DNA of 64,000 nt from Clostridia bacterium (GCA_028280575.1 JANQLN010000068.1:1-64000), one strand, 5' to 3'; positions 36,517 through 46,049 are shown, counted from the first letter of the stretch. The notes: generated by a model from the letters alone, not told the origin. Numbers and translations: made by a program.

Positions 36517-38763
36517 ATGAGTAAATATTATAAACAAGTATTATTAAATTATTTGTCACTCGTTTCTATGCTAAGTATATTGATTGCTTTTGTAAGCATT
36601 TCTATCTTTGAAAAGTCATATAAAGAAATGATAAATGCAAATATGAACGAAATCCTTGCCTTTAATCAAAATAACCTTATAGATTCAATAATAAGCATAA
36701 AAGATGATATCCGCTTTAGTATTTTCCAAAAAGAATCAGGTCAGACAAAAGCTATTTTAAGTGATAATATCTCGGTTAATGAATATTTAAAGATAAAATC
36801 TATATATGATTATTTGACAATGTTAGAGCTCAAGCACAATCAAGCAGTCAATGGAATCCATTTATATTATAAAAACTCGGATATTATGATATCATCTAAA
36901 TATGGCCTTAAGGTTGTTGATGAAGGCTGGAATAAAGATATAAACATAAGCTGGGTAGACGGCGTATCAGATTCTGATACAGATGAAATATGGATACCTA
37001 CACGGCCTGAAAATCTGACAATATCTCCTGTTAGTGCTGTGGAATATAATTTTTCTTATGTAATGGCTTATAATAAAATACTTACAGATAATACAATTTA
37101 TATTTGTATAGATTTTAACGAATTATATTTAAAAGACAAATTATCACACGGAATAGAGGGGAAAAACTATGTTTTGGACCACAATGGCAATGTTATATCT
37201 GTAAGCCATGGAGACGAGAAGCTTATTTATCGTAATATTGAAGGGTTTTTAGAGCACGAAAAGCATTTCCAGTTTGATATAAATGATGTAAAGTATCTTG
37301 TTTCTTTTATAATTAATAAGCAAACAGGCTGGTATTTGGTGAATCAATATCCTATAGATTCATTATATGGGGCATTGAAAACTATAAAAATCATTGTAAT
37401 TATTATTGCTGCATTTTTGAGTATTATAGGCATATCAATATCCATATTCTTAGCGCATAAATCATATTTACCCATTAAAGGATTGGTATACAAATTATCT
37501 AGCAGTTATGGTGTTAACTTCAGGCAAAAACGCAGTGAATTCAAAGTTATTGATAACTTCATAACCAATCTGGATTTGCAGATACACAAAATGGAAAATA
37601 CTGTTAACCAGAATAGAAGCTCTTTAGAATCTCAACTTATAAATGATTTAGCTAATAACAGGATAAAGTCATATGATATTCTAAAAGAACGCACAGAGTT
37701 CTTAGGTATTAACTTTGATAAGGTCTATTATGTATTAGTTAACTTAAGTATAAAGATTAATGCCCAAAATATTCCATTGATAGAAAAGCACATGATTCGA
37801 TATGAGCTGATAGAAAAAATCAATGATTTAAGTGATACGGAAAATATTATACTTATTAATGAGGAGTCTGAGCAGTCCATAAATTTACTCATAAATACGA
37901 ATAGTGAATACGGTATACTAATCTCTGACAAGATAAAATTGATAACGGCGCTTAAGAAAATACTGGGTGCAAATATCAAAATCCAGGCGATTATAACTCA
38001 GATGACAAATTCAGTTTTGAAGCTGGATGAGCAATATGTCCTTTTAGCCAGGCTGAAAAAATATGCGTTCTATATACCTGATGAACATATTATTACGTAC
38101 AAACTATTAGACAGGGTAAATAATTCGCAGAGCATTGATCAAAAATTAATCCAAAACTTTACTCATTCGGTATTTAGTATGGATTACCAAAATCTTATGC
38201 CCAGTATAAACAGGATCCATTTACAGTTACTTGACAATAATTGCACATATGAAGTTTGTAATGATGCAATGTATCAGCTTATAAACAGTGTTACACGTTA
38301 TATTGAGCATATGAATTACAAATATAAGGGTAACCCTTATTCATTATTCACTACTGCCGGTGATATTGATATGTTTAAACAAGCCCTTGTGAAAGAGATT
38401 AGGAATATACATAATGATATCAATGAAAAAAATGAGGATGATGCCGGATACATAATAAATAAAGTCAAACAGTACGTGAATGATAACGTGGCAGAAAACC
38501 TTTCACTTAATACAATTTCTGAAAAAGTATATATTACACCACAATACCTAAGTACGTTATTTAAAAAGAAAACAGGCAGCAATTTAAGCGCTTACATCAT
38601 TTCTGTCCGCATTGATAAAGCTAAACATTTACTTAATGATACATCATATAGTATAGCAGAAATAGGAAGGTGTATCGGATATGAGACGTCTCACTACTTT
38701 ATAAAAAAGTTTAAGGAATCTGAGGGCATGACACCTAAGCAATATAGAAATCACAGGTCTTAG
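36517..38763 (+). CDS. Membrane-anchored AraC-family regulator with extracellular sensor
   Basis: 748 residues. The first membrane segment lies at about 10-30 (YLSLVSMLSILIAFVSISIF), an extracellular dCache-like domain to about 290, the second segment (IIVIIIAAFLSIIGISISIF) and a cytoplasmic region ending in two AraC HTH motifs (last 100 residues, VYITPQYLSTLFKKKTGSNL). Same plan as the protein at 10659 but strongly diverged. AAAAGG stands before the ATG. It is transcribed into the second importer, so it most likely senses an extracellular saccharide and induces 38989-44699. Confidence 0.88.
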   Translation: MSKYYKQVLLNYLSLVSMLSILIAFVSISIFEKSYKEMINANMNEILAFNQNNLIDSIISIKDDIRFSIFQKESGQTKAILSDNISVNEYLKIKSIYDYLTMLELKHNQAVNGIHLYYKNSDIMISSKYGLKVVDEGWNKDINISWVDGVSDSDTDEIWIPTRPENLTISPVSAVEYNFSYVMAYNKILTDNTIYICIDFNELYLKDKLSHGIEGKNYVLDHNGNVISVSHGDEKLIYRNIEGFLEHEKHFQFDINDVKYLVSFIINKQTGWYLVNQYPIDSLYGALKTIKIIVIIIAAFLSIIGISISIFLAHKSYLPIKGLVYKLSSSYGVNFRQKRSEFKVIDNFITNLDLQIHKMENTVNQNRSSLESQLINDLANNRIKSYDILKERTEFLGINFDKVYYVLVNLSIKINAQNIPLIEKHMIRYELIEKINDLSDTENIILINEESEQSINLLINTNSEYGILISDKIKLITALKKILGANIKIQAIITQMTNSVLKLDEQYVLLARLKKYAFYIPDEHIITYKLLDRVNNSQSIDQKLIQNFTHSVFSMDYQNLMPSINRIHLQLLDNNCTYEVCNDAMYQLINSVTRYIEHMNYKYKGNPYSLFTTAGDIDMFKQALVKEIRNIHNDINEKNEDDAGYIINKVKQYVNDNVAENLSLNTISEKVYITPQYLSTLFKKKTGSNLSAYIISVRIDKAKHLLNDTSYSIAEIGRCIGYETSHYFIKKFKESEGMTPKQYRNHRS

Positions 38764-38919
38764 AAAATAATTTTGCACTTGTTTATCAACACAGGCAATT
38801 TTCTGTATCTTATGATTGGCACACCATATTCAAAAAATATCACAGATTTATGATAATACAAACATATAATTCAAATATGCTTAAATGTTATTTTGTTGTA
38901 CTTTTATAAAAAAATATTA

Positions 38920-38949
38920 TTGTTTTTTTCATACATGATGATATATAAT
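38920..38949 (+). promoter_or_regulatory. Probable promoter of second sugar importer
   Basis: TTGTTT (38920-38925), 18 bp, TATAAT (38944-38949), 40 bp before the ATG. The -35 box is weak, as expected for an activated promoter. Confidence 0.45.
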
Positions 38950-38988
38950 CACAACTGACCAATAAATAAAGAAGAAGGGGAGCATTGA

Positions 38989-39936
38989 ATGGAGAAAAAC
39001 TATCTAATCAAGCCTAAAGGATTTGCTCTTTTGAAGGATTGGCTGGCCTCATACAGAAAACACAGGGTATTGTTTTTAATGCTGATACCTGGGTTGTTGT
39101 ATTTTATTGTTTTCAAGTATTTCCCGATATATGGTTTGCAGATTGCATTTAAAGATTTTAACCTGGTCGAAGGTATCTGGGGCAGTGACTGGGCAGGATT
39201 AAAATACTTCAATATGCTTTTTACTACAAAAAGCTTTTTTGACGTTTTTAAAAATACGATTATTATAAGCATATATCAATTAGTATTTGGTTTCCCGGCA
39301 CCTATCATACTGGCACTCATGTTATATGAGATAAGGAATTTGGCTTATAAAAAACTGGTACAAACTATCAGTTACCTTCCCCACTTTGTATCATGGGTCG
39401 TATTAGCCGGCGTTTTCACCCGATTTTTGTCGCCTTCTTCAGGCCCCGTCAATATTTTAATTAAAACATTTGGGGCTGAACCGATCTTCTTTTTGGGCGA
39501 TAACAGATATTTTAGAGCGACGTTGATTGTAACAGAGATTTGGAAAAGTATAGGATGGGGATCAATTGTTTATATTGCGGCTTTATCAGGAATTGACCCA
39601 GCATTATACGAATCAGCAAACATAGACGGTGCAAATAAAATTAAAAAAATTATTCATATTACTCTGCCATCATTGACGCCTGTCATTACAATTATGCTGA
39701 TATTTGCTATAGGCAGGATAATTAATGATAACTTTAACCAGATATTTAATCTGTATAGTCCGATTGTATATCCAACCGGTGATGTTATCAGTACTTACGT
39801 ATATCGAATGGGTTTGGCCAAAATGGAATTCAGCTTTACTACTGCAGTGGGTTTGTCCAAGAATGTTATATCATTTTCGCTGGTTATTATTGCTAATGCT
39901 GTTGCAAAAAAAGTCAACGATTACGGTATATGGTAA
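38989..39936 (+). CDS. Sugar ABC transporter permease, LplB/YteP type
   Basis: 315 residues, six membrane segments, EAA loop ALYESANIDGANKIKKIIHITLP, ending VAKKVNDYGIW as usual for the family. AAGGGGAG precedes the ATG. Its last 45 codons are part of a 173-bp unit that has been duplicated in tandem behind it. It pairs with the permease at 40123 and lipoprotein at 41072; no ATPase gene is present locally. Confidence 0.9.
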   Translation: MEKNYLIKPKGFALLKDWLASYRKHRVLFLMLIPGLLYFIVFKYFPIYGLQIAFKDFNLVEGIWGSDWAGLKYFNMLFTTKSFFDVFKNTIIISIYQLVFGFPAPIILALMLYEIRNLAYKKLVQTISYLPHFVSWVVLAGVFTRFLSPSSGPVNILIKTFGAEPIFFLGDNRYFRATLIVTEIWKSIGWGSIVYIAALSGIDPALYESANIDGANKIKKIIHITLPSLTPVITIMLIFAIGRIINDNFNQIFNLYSPIVYPTGDVISTYVYRMGLAKMEFSFTTAVGLSKNVISFSLVIIANAVAKKVNDYGIW

Positions 39937-40141
39937 GGAGGTGAGATATATGAGGATTAAACAATCAATACGTATATCAAATGGATTTGGCTAAAATGGA
40001 ATTCAGTTTTACTACTGCGGCGGGTTTGTCTAAGAATGTTATATTATTTTCGCTGGTTACTGTTGCTGATGCTCCTTGTGAGAAAAGTCGGCGATACGGT
40101 ATATGATAGGGAGGTGCCATAGATGAAGATTAATCAATCAA
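39796..40141 (+). repeat. 173-bp tandem duplication at a gene junction
   Basis: Unit 1 (39796-39968) holds the 3' end of the first permease gene, its stop, GGAGG and the first 6 codons of the second permease (ATG at 39950). Unit 2 (39969-40141) repeats all this in diverged form, with the ATG at 40123 leading into the intact second permease. The start in unit 1 reads MRIKQSIRISNGFG and stops. 173 is not a multiple of three, so the duplicated permease tail is out of frame and decaying. Confidence 0.88.
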
Positions 40142-41001
40142 AGGATGACAGGATGCTGGAGATAGTCGTTTCTGTGTCATTGGCAATATTATGTATCACT
40201 ACACTTTACCCTTTTTGGAACCTGATTGTAGTATCATTACTGCCGTCAACTGCTCCAATGTCAAAGTTATACTTCTTCCCGCCTGCGATAGACTTCCAAA
40301 ACTATCTTATTGTATTGCGAAGCCCAGATATATATATTGGATTCAGAAACTCAGTTGTGCGCTTGGTTCTGGGCACAATCCTGAGTGTCATCGTAACTAT
40401 TACAATGGCATATCCACTATCAAAAAAATATTTGCCCAACAGGACTTTTTGGACAGCCATTATAGTATTTACCATGTACTTTGGAGGCGGATTGATTCCT
40501 ACTTATTTATTGATAACAAATACGCTGGAGCTGACAAATACAATCTGGGCATGGGTATTGCCGAATTTGGTAAGCGCATTTCATTTAATTATTGCACGCA
40601 ATTTTTTAAGCAGTATCCCAAAGGAGCTTGAAGAATCGGCAAGAATTGATGGAGCTGGAGATTTTAGGACTTTCGTTCAAATCATTGTACCTTTGTCAAA
40701 GCCTATAATAGCTACTGTAGCATTATGGACAGCGGTAGGATTATGGAACGAATGGTTTGATGCTCTGCTGTATACGCCTGCGCCGGAAATGGCGGTATTG
40801 CAAATGGTCATGAGGCGTGTAATTATGGCAGGCTCAAACAGTTTTGAGGATGCATTGACAATGGATGAATTGTCATATATCAATCCTGAAAACCTTAAAG
40901 CTTCGACTGTTATTGTTGCAACTGTTCCTATATTAATAACCTATCCGTTTGTGCAAAAATACTTTGTAAGGGGTGTCCTGGTAGGTTCACTTAAAGGATA
41001 G
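40123..41001 (+). CDS. Sugar ABC transporter permease, LplC/YtcP (MalG-like) type
   Basis: 292 residues, six membrane segments, EAA loop ELEESARIDGAGDFRTF, ending KYFVRGVLVGSLKG. GGGAGG precedes the ATG. Heterodimer partner of the permease at 38989. The start region was created twice by the local tandem duplication; only this copy continues into a full frame. Confidence 0.9.
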   Translation: MKINQSKDDRMLEIVVSVSLAILCITTLYPFWNLIVVSLLPSTAPMSKLYFFPPAIDFQNYLIVLRSPDIYIGFRNSVVRLVLGTILSVIVTITMAYPLSKKYLPNRTFWTAIIVFTMYFGGGLIPTYLLITNTLELTNTIWAWVLPNLVSAFHLIIARNFLSSIPKELEESARIDGAGDFRTFVQIIVPLSKPIIATVALWTAVGLWNEWFDALLYTPAPEMAVLQMVMRRVIMAGSNSFEDALTMDELSYINPENLKASTVIVATVPILITYPFVQKYFVRGVLVGSLKG

Positions 41002-41071
41002 AATTTGATTTGCCTAAATATCGCCATAGACAAAATATAATAAATATAAATAGAAAGGAAGGAAGGAAAGC

Positions 41072-42763
41072 ATGAACGCCAAAAAAATAATTGCTATTTT
41101 GCTAGTGTTGATGATGATACTTGGTGCAACAGTTGGCTGCACAAAGAACTCGACATCAGATATTAAAGATCAAACGGCTGAAAGTAAGACAGAAGTTAAT
41201 GGGGAGCCTAAAAAAGAGGAACCAAAGGAGGAAAAAGAAAAAGGTCCTTATGCCAAATATGTTCCGGATGAAAACAAAGTATATAAGTTTGATATCGTAA
41301 CATATATTAGAGAGCCTGTGCCTGATGATGATGATATTAAAGCTTTGATTGAAGAAAAATTCAATGTTAAGCTTAACTTATGGAACCTGGAACAGAGCAA
41401 CTATGTAGAACTGCTTAATTTAAGGGTGGTGAGTGGTGAAATTCCGGACATGTTTGAATTCTCAGGCCAGGCAAGCATGGCACCTGAATTGTATCGTCAA
41501 GGCGTTACACTGCCATTAGACAGAGCATTATTGGACTATGGCATGCCTAATGCTATGGCTCAGCTTGATATGCAAAAACCCGGCTGGGAGGATTGGTGCC
41601 GTGCAGAAGATGGTATAATGTTCAAACTGCCTGATTTCAACATAAAACCGAATCAACAGGCTATTATCTGGCGGGGCGACTGGTTAAAGAATGTTGGGAT
41701 TACGAAAATTCCGGAAACATTGGAGGAATTTGAGGCTGCATTGTATGCATTTGCACACGAAGATCCCAATAAATCTGGTAATAAAGATACTTATGGTGCA
41801 TCCACAACTGTAATGCAGCCTGTATTCGGAGCCTTTGGTGCAATGCCGTTCTGGAGCTTCGGATATGAGAAAGATTTCAGCAACACATGGCATATCAAGG
41901 ACGGTGAACTGGTCTTTGCAGGTATCCAGCCTGAAATGAAAGATGCATTAGCCATGCTTAACAAATGGTATGTTGATGAAGTGCTGGATCCCGAGTTTGT
42001 TTTAGGTGAAAACCAAGGTGGCTATTGGGCACACACGCACCCATTCTTCAACTCAAAGATAGGATATACAGGACATGGTGCCGTGTATCATTGGTCACCA
42101 CCCATGCACAACGAACATCAAGGTGGACCAAATTATAAGGAATTGATGCTGATTGATCCGGCTATAGCCGAAAGCTATGTATTTGGCGTGGCACCGGTCG
42201 GCCCTAATGGCAAAAAAGGTGTTTCAGGCAACCCATATATTAATATCACTAAAGGTGCAGGGTTTGGTTCTCATTTAGCAGACGAACCTGATAAGTTTGG
42301 TAAGCTTATGCAGTGTGTCGATTTCAGATATTCCGGTATGGAAAACAGCAGATTATACGCGGGTGAGGAAGGCAAACATTATACATTCAAAGAAGTTACG
42401 GGTTGGGATGGTAAAACATATCAGTTACAACTCGCTACAGAATATGGTATAGAGGTTTATCCCCGTTCTGCCGAAAGAGTATTCAGAATATTTACGGCTT
42501 ACTTCCCGGACAGCTTATCAGATCCGGATCTGGCATGGAGAAAGTTCATGAACTTTGGTGAGCACATCTATGTTAACCAATTAGATACAATACTGCCGTC
42601 TGATGCTCAATACGCTAACGAGTTAGTTAAACTGACCAGTGAAACATATTATCAGATTATAACAGGCGGAAAACCAATTGAGTATTTTGATGAGTATGTA
42701 GATATATGGTGGAAGAACGGTGGTAAAATAATGCACGAAGAAGCCAATGAATGGTTAAGATAA
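41072..42763 (+). CDS. Extracellular sugar-binding lipoprotein of ABC importer
   Basis: 563 residues; lysine-rich start, hydrophobic stretch and lipobox VGC (Cys about residue 24), then a Lys/Glu-rich linker (about 28-55) and a large LplA-class binding domain. A run of purine-rich GGAAGGAAGG precedes the ATG. It supplies the permeases at 38989/40123. The ligand is unknown; the lyase-like protein next to it suggests an acidic or unsaturated oligosaccharide (inference). Confidence 0.88.
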   Translation: MNAKKIIAILLVLMMILGATVGCTKNSTSDIKDQTAESKTEVNGEPKKEEPKEEKEKGPYAKYVPDENKVYKFDIVTYIREPVPDDDDIKALIEEKFNVKLNLWNLEQSNYVELLNLRVVSGEIPDMFEFSGQASMAPELYRQGVTLPLDRALLDYGMPNAMAQLDMQKPGWEDWCRAEDGIMFKLPDFNIKPNQQAIIWRGDWLKNVGITKIPETLEEFEAALYAFAHEDPNKSGNKDTYGASTTVMQPVFGAFGAMPFWSFGYEKDFSNTWHIKDGELVFAGIQPEMKDALAMLNKWYVDEVLDPEFVLGENQGGYWAHTHPFFNSKIGYTGHGAVYHWSPPMHNEHQGGPNYKELMLIDPAIAESYVFGVAPVGPNGKKGVSGNPYINITKGAGFGSHLADEPDKFGKLMQCVDFRYSGMENSRLYAGEEGKHYTFKEVTGWDGKTYQLQLATEYGIEVYPRSAERVFRIFTAYFPDSLSDPDLAWRKFMNFGEHIYVNQLDTILPSDAQYANELVKLTSETYYQIITGGKPIEYFDEYVDIWWKNGGKIMHEEANEWLR

Positions 42764-42798
42764 CAAAGTAATATACAAATTATTAAAATAAATTGATA

Positions 42799-42835
42799 GG
42801 GTACTATATTACCGTATAGTACTCCATTTTTTATT
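42799..42835 (+). terminator. Intrinsic terminator or attenuator
   Basis: GGGTACTAT pairs with ATAGTACTC (core GTACTAT 42801-42807 with ATAGTAC 42816-42822) and is followed by CATTTTTTATT. It sits between the binding-protein and lyase-like genes and probably lowers expression of the latter. Confidence 0.65.
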
Positions 42836-42848
42836 AGGGGGTTTGACA

Positions 42849-44699
42849 ATGCTGGGTAAACAGAATATTGAAACATATATACGGAAGAACTTACAATTGG
42901 GTGGCCGGGTTTTAGACGGACATAAGCAAAAAAATGTTATTTACGCAAAACTTGTGATCGGGGATAAAGTTGATATATCTGACTTTGATGATATTCTGAA
43001 TAAATTGTATTATAGATATGATTGTGGTGATTTTGATGTTAACTTACTGGTAAGAATACTTTATTTGTATAGCAATACCGGGCAATTAACTGAGGAAACA
43101 AAAGATGCGATTAAGCAAGCCTTGCTTGATTTTGACTATTGGTTTAGTAAAAACAATAAAAATCCAGGCAAACATATTTTCTGGACGGAAAACCATGTAA
43201 TGCAATTTTATACGGCTGAATACCTTCTTGCCCAATTCTATCCTGACGATACATTCAGAATGAGAGAGAAAAAGGGCAAAGACATGCTGGGCATGTTAAA
43301 GGATCGTGTCCTAGATTGGATTTGGATAAAGGCCAAAACCGGATTCTGCGAGTGGAACTCCAATGCATATACGGGAGGCAATATTTATGCGTTACTCAAT
43401 ATTTATGACTTTTCCGGGGATATGATTGTTCGTAATAAGGCAAAAGACTTATTGGACATCATTATGCTTGATATTGCAGTTAACTCATATAAGGGCAGCT
43501 TTGCTTCTACACATGGCCGTGCTTATGTTAACCATGTGATTTCCACAAAAAATGATAACACTTCATTAGCAACAAAAATATTATGGGACAATATATGCGG
43601 ATTTAATGCAATCAGTTCCAACAGCGGTCTCGCTCTAATGACGAGCGGCTACGATACCCCGTCCATAATAAACAAAATTGCTTGTAACGAACAAGAAGTA
43701 TTGCTCACTAAAGAACAGCAGAGCTTCAATGTGGAGGATGGCCCGGCTTTAGGTAAGGGCTTTGAGGATGAGGAAGACCTGACTTTATATTGGCATAACA
43801 TGGGCTACACCCATCACGATATATTAGAAAAAAACCTTGAAATGGAAAAAAAATATCATCTAAACATTAATGAATGGCCATATAGAGAATATTTGCACCT
43901 TAAGAATAACATGCACAGCAAATCGAAAGAAGGTGCCTGTTATGACCACAATTATTTAAGCAGAGTCAATTTTACAACCTGTAAAACGCCTGACTACATG
44001 ATTAGCTGCGCACAAGATTTCAGAAAAGGCGGGTATGGATTTCAGCAGCATATATGGCAGGCAACAATGGATGGTGATATTACGGTATTTACAAACCACC
44101 CTGGCCCAAATACCCGGCCTTGTTATTGGGCAGGCAGCTATTATTTGCCAAGAGCGGTACAATACAAAAACACCGTCATAAGCATTCATGACATTAAAAG
44201 GAAATGCCATTTTGAATTCACCCATGCACATTTCCCGAGAAGCAAATTTGATGAAGTCTGTGAAATTGATGGATGGATATTTGGTAGAAAAGGAGATGGC
44301 TACATTGCATTGTGTTCGCAAAATCATTATGAGTGGAATAATGAGCATCCATATCTCAATTGTGATGTGGTATGCAAAGCCAGAGAGAACATTTGGATAT
44401 GCCAGATGGGGAGAAAAGAGGATGATGTCAGTTATAAATACTTTGTTGCCGGCATTTTGAGAAGTCAATTGACCTTTTCAGCTCAATCTGTAAAATATGC
44501 GACTCCTAAAGGCGATGTGCTTGAATTCGGCTGGGACGGTGATTTGCTGGTAAACGGCCAAGTAGAGAAAATCCGGGACTACAAGCGGTTTGACAATAAG
44601 TATTGCCAAAGTGAATATATGAGCGGAATATATAAGATTAGTGACGGAACTGACAGTATTGAATATGATTTTACGGATATAAAAAAAATTGATACATAG
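42849..44699 (+). CDS. Uncharacterised alpha/alpha-barrel protein, possible polysaccharide lyase
   Basis: 616 residues without signal peptide. The N-terminal two-thirds are helical, with FWTENHVMQFYTAEYLLAQ and CEWNSNAYTGGNIYALLNIY. These recall the helical toroid of heparinase-II/III and alginate-lyase proteins, and the last third is beta-rich (HYEWNNEHPYLNCDVVCK). The histidine and asparagine in WTENH could be catalytic. I cannot assign a family with certainty. The ATG at 42849 follows AGGGGG; a TTG at 42843 is too close to that site. It belongs to the importer operon behind a terminator-like hairpin. Confidence 0.55.
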   Translation: MLGKQNIETYIRKNLQLGGRVLDGHKQKNVIYAKLVIGDKVDISDFDDILNKLYYRYDCGDFDVNLLVRILYLYSNTGQLTEETKDAIKQALLDFDYWFSKNNKNPGKHIFWTENHVMQFYTAEYLLAQFYPDDTFRMREKKGKDMLGMLKDRVLDWIWIKAKTGFCEWNSNAYTGGNIYALLNIYDFSGDMIVRNKAKDLLDIIMLDIAVNSYKGSFASTHGRAYVNHVISTKNDNTSLATKILWDNICGFNAISSNSGLALMTSGYDTPSIINKIACNEQEVLLTKEQQSFNVEDGPALGKGFEDEEDLTLYWHNMGYTHHDILEKNLEMEKKYHLNINEWPYREYLHLKNNMHSKSKEGACYDHNYLSRVNFTTCKTPDYMISCAQDFRKGGYGFQQHIWQATMDGDITVFTNHPGPNTRPCYWAGSYYLPRAVQYKNTVISIHDIKRKCHFEFTHAHFPRSKFDEVCEIDGWIFGRKGDGYIALCSQNHYEWNNEHPYLNCDVVCKARENIWICQMGRKEDDVSYKYFVAGILRSQLTFSAQSVKYATPKGDVLEFGWDGDLLVNGQVEKIRDYKRFDNKYCQSEYMSGIYKISDGTDSIEYDFTDIKKIDT

Positions 44700-44706
44700 C
44701 ATTCTG

Positions 44707-44740
44707 TATGAAACGTCTTAATTCTTTATTATGACATGGT
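44707..44740 (-). repeat. Dispersed hairpin repeat, copy a (partial)
   Basis: TATGAAACGTCTTAATTC resembles the reverse complement of the unit at 61508-61529 and the same-orientation copy at 56172. Confidence 0.5.
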
Positions 44741-44898
44741 AAGAAAATTATATAGGTGAAGCATTGGATATTCGCGTTGAAAAAGATAAAAATGGGAACA
44801 GGTGCAAGTATCAAGCAGCTTGAGAAGGGTCTTGGAATAGGAAGAAATATAATTCAAAAAACTTAATCAGCAAGTCAAACAAAACGTCCCCTTGACTC
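44741..44898 (+). pseudogene. RAYT (IS200-like) C-terminal remnant with REP palindrome
   Basis: The frame 44792-44866 reads MGTGASIKQLEKGLGIGRNI and ends with a stop, resembling the C-terminal tail of REP-associated tyrosine transposases. Upstream DNA matches the relic at 54890-54990 (GGATATTCGCGT, AAAGATAAAAATGG, ACAGGTGCAAGTATCA). The REP AAGTCAA...TTGACT follows at 44872-44898. Confidence 0.68.
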
Positions 44899-44909
44899 CC
44901 AACTATTTC

Positions 44910-44938
44910 TTGTTGTCAATAGGGTAATAGTATATAAT
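44910..44938 (+). promoter_or_regulatory. Promoter of mntA-hepT
   Basis: TTGTTG (44910-44915), 17 bp, TATAAT (44933-44938), starting 12 bp after the REP palindrome and about 43 bp before the mntA start. Confidence 0.6.
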
Positions 44939-44980
44939 TATATGTGTGAATGAATAGCAATAGTATAAAGGTTGATTAAT

Positions 44981-45382
44981 ATGGAAGAATACTTTAATAC
45001 AATAAAAGAATACTTAATAAAAAAACTGGATCCACACCTGATAATCATATTTGGATCTGCAATACGTGGCGAAATGAACGATGAAAGTGATATAGATGTT
45101 GGTTTTCTCAATGAACAAAAAAATGACCCATATCGAATTTTCTTGCTGTCACAAGAACTTGCAAATATAGTTGGAAAAGATATTGACCTTGTGGATATGT
45201 CGAAATCCTCTACAGTTATGCAGGTGCAAATAATTAGTAGTGGTAAAATAATATATAATGCCAACTACGTTAAAAGTGCGGCTTTTATGATGAAATCCTT
45301 CAAGCAGTATGCAATGCTCAATGAAGAGAGAAAATGTATTTTGGATAAAATAAATGAAAGAGGTAGTATTTATGCAAAATGA
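44981..45382 (+). CDS. mntA: MntA-type minimal nucleotidyltransferase antitoxin
   Basis: 133 residues with the polymerase-beta fold signature FGSAIRGEMNDESDIDVG (Gly25-Ser26 and Asp37/Asp39 as metal ligands); Asp72 in DIDLVD is the third acidic residue. In characterised type VII systems MntA AMPylates the tyrosine of its HepT partner and thereby neutralises it. The ATG at 44981 has AAAGG upstream; the frame also opens with TTG at 44972. The stop overlaps the hepT start by 11 bases, so translation is coupled. A promoter lies at 44910-44938. Confidence 0.88.
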   Translation: MEEYFNTIKEYLIKKLDPHLIIIFGSAIRGEMNDESDIDVGFLNEQKNDPYRIFLLSQELANIVGKDIDLVDMSKSSTVMQVQIISSGKIIYNANYVKSAAFMMKSFKQYAMLNEERKCILDKINERGSIYAK

Positions 45383-45776
45383 CATAATAATAAATAAATG
45401 TGCTACTATAGAAAGATGTATAAAAAGAATAGAACAGGAATATGATAACAACTATGAAAATCTGAAAAACTTTACCAAACAAGACTCCATAATTCTTAAT
45501 ATACAAAGGGCTTGTGAAGCCTGTATTGACCTGGCCATGCATATAGTCTCAATAAAAGGATTGGGAATCCCACAAAAAACAAGAGATGCATTTGATATTC
45601 TCTGCAAAAACGACATTATTAGTGAATTATTAAGTAAAAAAATGAAGTCAATGGTAGGATTCAGAAATATAGCAATCCATGATTATCAGGAATTAAGTTT
45701 ATCTATTATTAATGAAATTATTAAAAAGCATCTTAATGATTTTACTGAATTTACAAGCGTAATATTATCCATATAG
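45372..45776 (+). CDS. hepT: HepT-like HEPN-domain toxin (RNase)
   Basis: 134 residues, all-helical, with the HEPN RX4-6H motif R98-NIAI-H103 followed by D-Y105 in GFRNIAIHDYQ. This is the RX4HXY form in which the tyrosine is the AMPylation target of MntA. The fold is DUF86-like. The expected activity is RNA cleavage that arrests growth or aborts phage infection. The ATG at 45372 follows AGAGG; the earlier ATG at 45354 has no ribosome site. The pair is flanked on both sides by REP/RAYT relics, consistent with a mobile cassette. Confidence 0.88.
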   Translation: MQNDIIINKCATIERCIKRIEQEYDNNYENLKNFTKQDSIILNIQRACEACIDLAMHIVSIKGLGIPQKTRDAFDILCKNDIISELLSKKMKSMVGFRNIAIHDYQELSLSIINEIIKKHLNDFTEFTSVILSI

Positions 45777-45777
45777 C

Positions 45778-45818
45778 AAGTCAAGGAGTCAGAGTCAAAG
45801 GGACGTTTCGTTTGACTT
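45778..45818 (-). repeat. REP-like palindrome, copy 3 (inverted, extended)
   Basis: AAGTCAA, GGAGTCAGAGTC, then AAAGGGACGTTTCGTTTGACTT. This is the reverse orientation of copy 2 at 44872, so the toxin-antitoxin genes sit between inverted copies. Confidence 0.75.
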
Positions 45819-45855
45819 CAACTATATGTAATGTATTTATTAGGGTGAGATTAAC

Positions 45856-45966
45856 ATACCAGGAAAAGTCAGAATGATAAGTAAAACAGAAATTATCACA
45901 CTACGGGGAATATTGGAGAATCAAGAAATAGTTGATGCGGATTTTTGTTTACTTTTCAATTATTGA
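45856..45966 (+). pseudogene. RAYT (IS200-like) N-terminal remnant
   Basis: The frame reads PGKVRMISKTEI, then ITLRGILENQEIVDADF, and stops at 45964. This fits the N-terminus of IS200/RAYT proteins (P-K-R--SKTG-YH---RG----Q-IF-D). DNA from 45819 to 45966 aligns with 54632-54810. The His-hydrophobic-His motif and catalytic tyrosine are gone. Confidence 0.7.
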
Positions 45967-46023
45967 AGAATTCATAAAATATGAGACTGAATAAAGAACC
46001 GTGTAAATGGTAATAATCTCCAC

Positions 46024-46048
46024 ATAAAACAAAACGTCCCCTTGACTT
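46024..46048 (+). repeat. REP-like half-palindrome, copy 4
   Basis: AAAACAAAACGTCCCC followed by TTGACTT; the left arm has decayed. It ends one base before the stop codon (46050-46052) of the last RiPP-cluster gene and marks that edge of the cluster. Confidence 0.75.
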
Positions 46049-46049
46049 C

